Assembly (NCBI GenBank): GCA_010405405.1
Contig: MU004230.1
Coordinates: 1,695,744-1,759,743, forward strand
Direction of reading: 5' to 3'
Source: Microthyrium microscopicum
Lineage: Eukaryota > Ascomycota > Dothideomycetes > Microthyriales > Microthyriaceae
Length of the DNA: 64,000 nucleotides
In this document: one piece after another, positions 57,028 to 64,000 of the stretch
How the letters are laid out: each line of letters opens with the position of its first letter
Position numbering within the stretch: the stretch's first letter is position 1
Translations under genes and position numbers: made by a program
Notes under the pieces: generated by a model
The model's database searches: none
Seen by the model: only the letters and a program-made list of their open reading frames with translations
Told to the model about the DNA's origin: nothing

Positions 57028-59474
57028 ATGGCACCAGCTGTCGGTATCGATCTAGGTACCACGTACTCTTGCGTGGGTATCTTCCGCGATGATCGCATCG
57101 AAATCATTGCCAATGACCAAGGAAACCGAACAACACCTTCCTTCGTCGCTTTCACAGACACTGAGCGTCTCATTGGTGATGCCGCCAAAAATCAAGTCGC
57201 CATGAACCCTCACAACACAGTCTTCGACGCCAAGCGATTAATCGGTCGCAAGTTCGCCGATTCTGAAGTTCAGGCCGATATGAAGCATTTTCCCTTCAAG
57301 GTCATTGACCAAGCCGGAAAGCCAGCCGTCCAGGTTGACTTCAAGGGCGAACTCAAGACTTTCACACCAGAAGAGATCTCATCCATGATCTTGACCAAGA
57401 TGCGGGAAACTGCTGAAGCATACCTCGGAGGCACTGTCAACAACGCCGTCGTCACCGTCCCAGCCTACTTCAACGACTCTCAACGTCAGGCTACCAAGGA
57501 TGCCGGTCTCATTGCTGGTCTCAACGTTCTCCGAATCATCAACGAGCCCACCGCTGCCGCCATTGCCTACGGTCTCGACAAGAAGGCCACTGGTGAGCGC
57601 AACGTGCTCATCTTCGATCTTGGTGGTGGAACCTTCGATGTCTCCCTCTTGACCATTGAGGAGGGTATTTTCGAAGTCAAGTCCACTGCTGGAGACACAC
57701 ATTTGGGTGGTGAGGACTTTGACAACCGTCTAGTCAACCACTTCGTCAACGAATTCAAGCGTAAGGTACGTTCAAATCCCCTCCAAGTTTTCCCTCAAGT
57801 TTTCCTTGCAAGTTTTTGGAACCAATAAGTGGCCTCCCATCGACTCCGCTGGGTACCATCGCCTTCTTTCACGAGAGGGTGGTTTCTTTCCCATCGTATT
57901 CGCGGAGAAATGACACTTGTTTTTCCAACCCAGTGGCTGGACGCGAGAAGTGGCATTCTTCCATCGACTCCGCTGGGCACCATCGACTCCGCTGGGCCCC
58001 ATCGCCTTTTTTCACGAGAAGGTGCTTTCGTTCCCATCGTAATCGAGGATAATTTTACTTGTTTTTTCCGCCCCAGTGGCTGGACGCAACAAGTGACATA
58101 TTCCCATCGACTTCGCTGGCTGCCATCGCCTCCTTTGCTGAGAAGGTGCTTTGGTTCCCATCGTAGTCGCTGGGAAAACGCCACTTTTTTTGTCGATTGG
58201 TTTTTGCATTTTTTTCGCAATTTTTTTTGAAGAATATACACTAAATCTCTCTGAAGCATAAAAAAGACTTAACCAGCAACGCCCGCGCTCTTCGTCGTCT
58301 TCGAACCGCTTGCGAACGTGCCAAGCGCACCCTTTCCTCGTCCGCCCAAACCTCCATCGAGATCGATTCATTGTATGAGGGTATTGACTTCTACACATCA
58401 ATCACTCGTGCCCGCTTCGAGGAGCTCTGCCAGGATCTCTTCCGCTCTACCATGGAGCCAGTCGAGCGTGTTCTCCGTGACGCCAAGATCGACAAATCCT
58501 CTGTTCACGAAATCGTCCTTGTTGGTGGTTCCACCCGTATTCCCAAGATTCAGAAGCTAGTTAGCGACTTCTTCAACGGAAAAGAGCCCAACCGCTCAAT
58601 CAACCCCGACGAGGCCGTTGCCTACGGTGCCGCCGTCCAGGCCGCCATTCTTTCTGGCGACACATCATCCAAGTCCACCAACGAGATCCTTCTTCTCGAT
58701 GTCGCTCCTCTATCTCTCGGTATTGAGACCGCTGGTGGTGTCATGACTGCTCTCATCAAGCGTAACACCACTATCCCAACCAAGAAGTCCGAGACATTCT
58801 CGACCTTCTCCGATAACCAACCTGGTGTGCTTATCCAGGTCTACGAGGGAGAGCGTGCTCGCACCAAGGACAACAACCTTCTCGGAAAGTTCGAACTCAC
58901 TGGTATTCCACCAGCTCCCCGTGGTGTTCCTCAAATTGAGGTCACCTTCGATCTTGATGCCAATGGTATCATGAACGTCTCTGCCGTTGAGAAGGGTACT
59001 GGAAAGTCCAACAAGATTGTCATCACCAACGATAAGGGCCGTCTGTCCAAGGAAGAGATTGAGCGCATGTTGTCAGAAGCCGAGAAGTACAAGGCTGAGG
59101 ATGAAGCCGAAGCTTCCCGTATCGGTGCCAAGAACGCTCTCGAATCCTACGCTTACTCTCTCCGCAACACCATGAGCGATCCCAAGGTTGAGGAGAAGCT
59201 TGACGCTGGTGACAAGGAGAAGCTCAAGGCCGAGATCGACAAGACCGTGACCTGGCTCGACGACAGCCAACAGGCCACCAAGGAGGAGTATGAGAGCCAG
59301 CAAAAGGAGCTCGAGAGTGTCGCCAACCCCATCATGATGAAGTTCTATGGTGCTGGCGGCGAAGGAGGTATGCCCGGTGGCATGCCAGGTGGTGGCTTCC
59401 CAGGCGGTGCTCCAGGTGGTGCTCCTCCTCATGCTGGTGGTGACGATGGTCCTACCGTCGAGGAGGTTGACTAA
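57028..59474 (+). CDS. hsp70: Cytosolic HSP70 chaperone (Ssa type)
   Basis: Two exons (57028-57765 and 58257-59474) give 651 aa. HSP70 signatures: [13 protein letters not shown] at the start, [14 protein letters not shown] in the ATPase domain, and [20 protein letters not shown]. The substrate-binding domain is full length, and the C-terminus has GGMP repeats and ends GPTVEEVD, the EEVD tail that binds TPR co-chaperones of cytosolic members. The intron splits EFKRK from [14 protein letters not shown] and is 491 bp long, filled by tandem repeats. Codon use is strongly biased to C-ending codons, fitting high expression. Confidence 0.96.
57826..58180. repeat. Three imperfect ~120-145-bp tandem repeats inside the HSP70 intron
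   Basis: Units begin at about 57826, 57947 and 58091 with AAGTGGC or AAGTGAC followed by CCATCGACTCCGCTGGG-like sequence; each contains a CACGAGAAGGTG-like part, a CCCATCGTA part and (units 1 and 2) a CCCAGTGGCTGGACGC end. CCATCG occurs ten times. Unit 2 has an inner duplication of CATCGACTCCGCTGGGC. Just upstream, CAAGTTTTCC-like 10-mers repeat about three times (57784-57815). Confidence 0.8.
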
Positions 59475-60667
59475 ATGCCTCGCTGCACTCTCGCTGGGTC
59501 GTCATGATACCACGAGTTCTTTCTTTTTGCTTTCTTGACTCCCCTGTTCTTCTTGGGTCTAGAAACTTTCCCACCGGTATGGCGTTCAGGCGCGTCATTT
59601 GAATTCTTAGATGAACCGAATAGGTTTACGGCCTTGCATGCATTATGATTTTCTTGTATGAAAACATGACCAAAAAACGGGTGATGCGCAGTTGATAGAT
59701 AGTCTGGTTTAGACCGGAATAATTAACTTTATGTTCAAAAAACTCATTGTGCCTTTCCATTCATCGTGACAATGTGCCTTGTGACTTGCAATCTATGACA
59801 TTGAAGACACATCTCTGCAATTGTCCTTTGATCAAATCCATTGGTGTAGATTCTCCCACCAGCATCCGTGCTGCTCGCCGCCGTCGCTGTTATCAGGCAT
59901 TGGTCAATTTAGTTGCTCAATTGTTATGGACCTCAAAATTATGTTATGCGGAGGGCTGATATGGTGTTCAGATGAGCCAAGTTTATTAAAGACTTCATAT
60001 TCTGCGGGACCTTGCTCAAGCCGCTCATCGGATGACCGCTCATAAATGAAATTAACAGCAAGTCAACCAGAGACAAATATCGCCTGGAATCTCCTCATCA
60101 GACTATTTTCTGCGATTTTACTCTACCACTGATGCTTTGTGTCTTTCTGTACTTCCTAAGTAATCTACCGCGGAAGGAGATTTGCCAATCCCGTCTTTTC
60201 GTTCCATATCTTTTACTCCAACATGAACTCCATATCAGTATCAAATCTCCAAAATCTACGGAAATCCCATTATGAACATTGATGTTGTTGAGGATTGCAA
60301 ATCCATCTTCATTATGATTGGTTGGAAGCTCTGGACCATCTGACCAATCAATACGCGGTCAAACAACGCGTCAAGTCAAACTGTCAAGGATCAGGTGGCA
60401 GGTGCGCTCAAGCTGGATTGCTCTTGCCCATCGCTACCAAACTACCAGCAACTCTCCCACACCCAACATCTCTAACCTACAACTCTCAATCCTTCAAATA
60501 CAGAGTTCCCAGTCTTATCCACACCAAGCCAGATCTTCTGGTCCTGTGTGATCTGCTTATTCTTGACTCTTCTTATTCCAATTACTATTCATGATTCTCC
60601 CACCTCCGTCGCGTCCCAACCAATCTCGAAATAACCACACCACCTAGCGCGCTGATCACCCTTCACC
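59475..60667. other. Intergenic and CDC45 promoter
   Basis: About 1.2 kb without a recognised gene. One MluI-type site is listed separately. The final 180 bp are C/T-rich leader. Confidence 0.4.
60366..60373 (+). promoter_or_regulatory. Candidate MluI cell-cycle box (ACGCGTCA) upstream of CDC45
   Basis: The octamer fits the yeast MCB consensus ACGCGTNA bound by MBF, which drives replication genes at G1/S. It lies about 300 bp before the start of CDC45. One site alone may be chance. Confidence 0.4.
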
Positions 60668-63301
60668 ATGTATCTCCCGCGCTCCCTAATATCGCACCTG
60701 TACAATGATCTCGTCCGGTCTCGTACATCTCTCTCGCCTTCGGTGCTGGTTCTCGTTTCACTCGAGCCTGACGCGTTATGTGCATGCCGAATCCTCACGT
60801 CGCTTTTCAAGAATGACTATGTTCAACACAACATAAAACCTATTGCAGGTTATGCTGACCTCGCTCGGGTTGGGGAGGAGGTGATCCGCCCAATGCGAAC
60901 CACGGAAGGTGGCAGTGGTGGTGTTGTCGTCTGTCTCGGCGTGGGCGGTCTCGTAGATCTCGAGACTATCCTTGGCCTTGAAGTTGATGATGATGGCAAT
61001 GGTGGTATGGGTGGTTTAGATGTCTGGGTGTTCGATGCACGACGTCCATGGAATTTAGCCAACGTGTTTGGCATGCAAAGTCGCGTCGAGCAGGTCAACG
61101 GCGAAGCAGTCTCGAGGATTGCAGGCGTAGAACACGGCAAGATTCTACAAACATTTAAACCTGGCGAAGGCGGCATTATAGTCTTTGACGATGGCGATAT
61201 TGAGGAGGAGCTCAGAGCTGAAAAGGAAGCCTACTGTGCACTAGCTGAAATGCCAGATGTTGACGAAGAAGATGATGGAGACGATTCAGACGACTCTGAT
61301 GCAGGATCAGACCACGACGCAGACGACATGATACCTGAGTCAGGTCAGCCACAGATTGCGGATAGCGATGAAAGCGACAAGAGCTCGATAGGGGAGAAAA
61401 GAAAGCGAAGATCATCTCCCCAATTTAGTGACGACGACCACGAAGACAGTGATCCCGAAGAAGGAACGCCGAATAAAAGAAGACGAAGCAACTCCTCATC
61501 ACCGTTACCCTCATCTTCCCGACCGGCTGCCAGATCGCTAATGATACTATCCAAGCCAAATGACCAGCAAGTTGGTCAGCACGCCGAAGCATCAACGCAT
61601 GGACAGCCTTCAGCCAAGAAATTGCGCAAACAGCTACTTAAGTTAAAGAGAAAACATGACTCTGTACTTCGAAAATACTACAACCTAGGCGCTTCGTATT
61701 CAGAACCTATCTCATCACTCATGTGGAATCTAGCCTCTGAACTTGGTCGAGATAGCAATGACTTGCTATGGCTAGCCATTGTTGGGGTGAGCAGCGGGCA
61801 AATATCTGGCAGAACCGCCAGCGGCATTGGACTTTCACCAATTTCTACGTCTGGAACCTTATCGAGTTGGACCAAGGATCGTGGGGAGCGCATTCGCGCA
61901 ATCTTTCGAGATGAAGTTCGTCGTCTCAACCCTACAGATCTTCGTGATCTAGCTCGCGAAGTAGGTGGTGATACTGGCATCATACCAACAAGAGCATACA
62001 GTCCCACCGATAATTCCATCAGATTGACACCCGAGCCCAGATTCCTTCTTGTCAGGCATTGGTCATTATATGACAGCATGCTCCACTCGCCATACCTTTC
62101 TGCCAAACTACACATCTGGAGTGACGCTGGCAAACGCAAAATGCACAAACTACTTGCAAAAATGGGGGTTAGCATTCAACAAAGTAAACAGAACTACCAA
62201 CACATGGACATGGAAATTAAGCGGGGTCTTGGTGAGAAGCTTGTTCGATTCGCTCCTCAGTATGGCCTTGAAGGTCTCGTACCGCCTGAGACTCGGCTCA
62301 ACAGCAAAGAAGGCTGGGGTTTCGTTCGATGTTGGGGCTGGAAAGCTTGCCTCAGCGCAATAGACTCTGGAATCATACTCGGAGCCATTCTCGAAGTTGG
62401 TGACATGGATGTTAAAACTGCAGCAGAGCAAGCTCGCAATGCTGCTCTACAATCTGCTGCTCACTCTGGCACCAGCACGCCTTCCAACAACCAAGATGCT
62501 CCTTTGCAAGGGGCCAAAGCTCCTACCCCTGCACAAGCACAGCTTTCTCGCGAAGAGTCTTTGCTCCGGCGCTTCTGGTCGGCCTACGATGCACTCGGGG
62601 ACGTTATGCAGCTCACCTCAGCTATACCCACAGCACAACATTTGCATCGTGCTATCCTTCGGACCGGCACATCACTCATTGAGAAGCGACAAATTCGCCA
62701 TCTTCGCGCTTTCCGCATGGCAGTCGTGAAGGAAGGACCAGATGTCGCATTGTTCACACATCCAGGTGCACTAGTCAAGTTGGCCTTATGGCTAGCCGAA
62801 GCAATCAGCGAAATGGACAGCCTCAAAGGCGCACGAACTGGCGAGCTCGTCATGGCCGGTCTCGACGAAGCGCGTGGCGTCTATGTTGTCGTTGGTCTCG
62901 GCGGTGGCAGCGCAGTAGCCAAAATGAAGGAGCGCGAAGCTAGAGTCGCCGAGCGTAAGAAAGAACGGGAGCGGACAAAGGCAGAGCGCAAGGCCGCCAA
63001 GGACAAGAAGCGTCAACAGCGTAAAGATCGGCTGGCGGCATTGGGCGAGAGCGATGCTGAGGACGAAGAAGATGACGAGACGGAAAGCGAAGCGAGTGAG
63101 AGCGAGGAGGAGAGTGAAGATGAAGAGGAAGCTCCTCGAGGCAAGGGTCTCAATCGATTTGGAAATGCGTTCCAGGAGGTTATTGAGGAGACTGGCGTGC
63201 GTGTCAAGGTAGATAGCTTTGAGCACTGTGTGGTGGAGATTCGCAAGGAGGATCTTTCTGGGTTTTTAGAAAGTCTGTGCATGAAGGCGGTTGTGGGATA
63301 G
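60668..63301 (+). CDS. cdc45: DNA replication initiation factor Cdc45
   Basis: A single exon of 877 aa from ACCATGTATC. The start MYLPRSLISHLYNDLVRSR and the DHH-like N-terminal fold (LVSLEPDALCACRILTSLFK, then LDVWVFDARRPWNLANVF) are typical of Cdc45. An acidic insert (about 200-225, EEDDGDDSDDSD) and a basic patch follow, as in other fungi. The C-terminal half has the helical core (YYNLGASYSEPISSLMWNLA). A Lys/Arg/Glu coiled coil and a second acidic run precede the end (about 765-830). Cdc45 is part of the CMG helicase in the nucleus. An intronless gene of this size stands out beside its intron-bearing neighbours. Confidence 0.95.
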   Translation: MYLPRSLISHLYNDLVRSRTSLSPSVLVLVSLEPDALCACRILTSLFKNDYVQHNIKPIAGYADLARVGEEVIRPMRTTEGGSGGVVVCLGVGGLVDLETILGLEVDDDGNGGMGGLDVWVFDARRPWNLANVFGMQSRVEQVNGEAVSRIAGVEHGKILQTFKPGEGGIIVFDDGDIEEELRAEKEAYCALAEMPDVDEEDDGDDSDDSDAGSDHDADDMIPESGQPQIADSDESDKSSIGEKRKRRSSPQFSDDDHEDSDPEEGTPNKRRRSNSSSPLPSSSRPAARSLMILSKPNDQQVGQHAEASTHGQPSAKKLRKQLLKLKRKHDSVLRKYYNLGASYSEPISSLMWNLASELGRDSNDLLWLAIVGVSSGQISGRTASGIGLSPISTSGTLSSWTKDRGERIRAIFRDEVRRLNPTDLRDLAREVGGDTGIIPTRAYSPTDNSIRLTPEPRFLLVRHWSLYDSMLHSPYLSAKLHIWSDAGKRKMHKLLAKMGVSIQQSKQNYQHMDMEIKRGLGEKLVRFAPQYGLEGLVPPETRLNSKEGWGFVRCWGWKACLSAIDSGIILGAILEVGDMDVKTAAEQARNAALQSAAHSGTSTPSNNQDAPLQGAKAPTPAQAQLSREESLLRRFWSAYDALGDVMQLTSAIPTAQHLHRAILRTGTSLIEKRQIRHLRAFRMAVVKEGPDVALFTHPGALVKLALWLAEAISEMDSLKGARTGELVMAGLDEARGVYVVVGLGGGSAVAKMKEREARVAERKKERERTKAERKAAKDKKRQQRKDRLAALGESDAEDEEDDETESEASESEEESEDEEEAPRGKGLNRFGNAFQEVIEETGVRVKVDSFEHCVVEIRKEDLSGFLESLCMKAVVG

Positions 63302-63860
63302 AATGTTGAAGGTCCACAGTAATGAGTTTGGTATGGACATTGGGTAGTTTGGGCATATACAATTTATGACACGTTTTTATTGCATAATGGAACGCCATCT
63401 TTTCAGTCTACTTTAACGAGATCATCGCAATCGTAGTTGACCGAACTGACGATGTGTGTGAAGGTAGTAAAATGGAAATGAAGCACAATTTTCAGCCTTG
63501 CTGAAGGACCAATAAGGCTGAAGATGAGGAGAAACCCTAGCCCTGGCGTCGATTGTTCTTGCCTTGCTTGCCAAGATCTCTGGGCCGCGCTTGCGTCGTC
63601 AACTTTGCCAGGATGTATGCAGCTTGAGCGCAGAGCTGTGCTGTCGGCCTCAATCCTTCCACGATCCACCACTCCATCACTCTCTAGGCTTCCGGCTTGT
63701 CATCTTGCTGCTACTAATAAAAGCTCAGGTGTACACGTCGTCTGCCACACCTCCCTACCAACCTTTCTCTTCCCCGCAAACTACTACTCCATTCTTATAC
63801 CTAAACCATTGTCGCAATCCTACTGCCCAACCTCTCCGCTTGCTTTGCTGGCTAGCCATC
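63302..63860. other. Intergenic and leader of the last gene
   Basis: Convergence-free interval. 63700-63860 is C/T-rich leader sequence. No other gene was seen. Confidence 0.4.
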
Positions 63861-64000
63861 ATGTACGGGCCAACTCGCAATGTCGATATGACAAAGTATG
63901 TCAACCTATCGCTTCGAGCGCCGGCTTGTGTGTATTGTACAATGCTAATGAATAGCTAGACAAGAAGGCGAATTGGCCATCAACATCAAGAAGGCGACCA
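63861..64000 (+). CDS. 5' end of a probable Sla2/End4 (HIP1R-like, ANTH) endocytic protein, cut by the window end
   Basis: Exon 1 (63861-63895, MYGPTRNVDMTK) joins exon 2 (from 63960) across a 64-bp intron with a GCTAATG branch region and acceptor GCTAG; a nearer AG would bring an immediate stop. The joined product reads QEGELAINIKKAT before the window ends. ELAINIKKATS-like sequence opens the ANTH domain of fungal Sla2/End4, which links clathrin coats and PtdIns(4,5)P2 to actin. Only 25 residues are visible, so the identification rests on that short match. Confidence 0.5.

Noticed and set aside
57772-58401. Long overlapping antisense open frames in the HSP70 intron
   Set aside because: They arise from the tandem repeats, which lack stops in several frames, and show no domain.

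Overview
The window looks like nuclear DNA of a filamentous ascomycete (Pezizomycotina). The supporting evidence is many short GT-AG introns (mostly 45-65 bp, often with CTAAC/CTGAC-like branch sites), fungal orthologues such as a kexin, Rsc4, a CmkB-type kinase and a fungal LMBD1, and an AT-rich block with the signature of repeat-induced point mutation (RIP). The class cannot be fixed from this sequence alone.

Layout. 1-5320 is an RIP-mutated, gene-free AT-rich block. It holds the 3' part of a Ty3/gypsy chromovirus relic, a GC-normal solo LTR nested inside it with a perfect 5-bp target duplication, and a 478-bp foldback (MITE-like) DNA element beside the relic's 3' LTR. The boundary to gene-rich DNA near 5320 is sharp. 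5781-36707 carries a CCCH/CUE/SMR protein, an uncharacterised protein, a DUF7136-like secreted protein, an FAD monooxygenase, a tiny Cys-rich protein, an aspartic-protease-like protein with altered catalytic motifs, a Tda10-type kinase, Rsc4, CmkB, a CorA-type transporter, a CCCH protein, a Trp/Pro-repeat secreted protein, kexin, a UBE3D-like protein and Rpn10. 37137-46481 carries a borealin-like protein, an uncharacterised protein, a C2H2 regulator, a possible small gene and a DUF3140 protein. 46482-49270 is a decayed stretch with a broken MFS transporter gene. 49271-64000 carries a five-exon F-box-like protein, LMBD1, a broken transcription-factor gene, cytosolic HSP70 with a repeat-filled intron, Cdc45, and the first codons of a probable Sla2/End4 protein cut by the window end.

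How the genes relate. Most are housekeeping genes with no operon-like logic. Two ubiquitin-proteasome genes (UBE3D-like and Rpn10) lie in tandem, and Rpn10 shares a 429-bp divergent promoter region with a borealin-like gene. Cdc45 has a MluI-cell-cycle-box-like site upstream and HSP70 has an imperfect heat-shock-element-like array. I found no convincing new multi-gene system. The most unusual points are the nested repeat block, the aspartic-protease homologue with both DTG motifs changed, the tandem-repeat HSP70 intron, a 7-nt first coding exon in cmkB, and two decaying host genes. All exon joins were read by eye from splice signals and frame continuity and have not been checked against transcripts.
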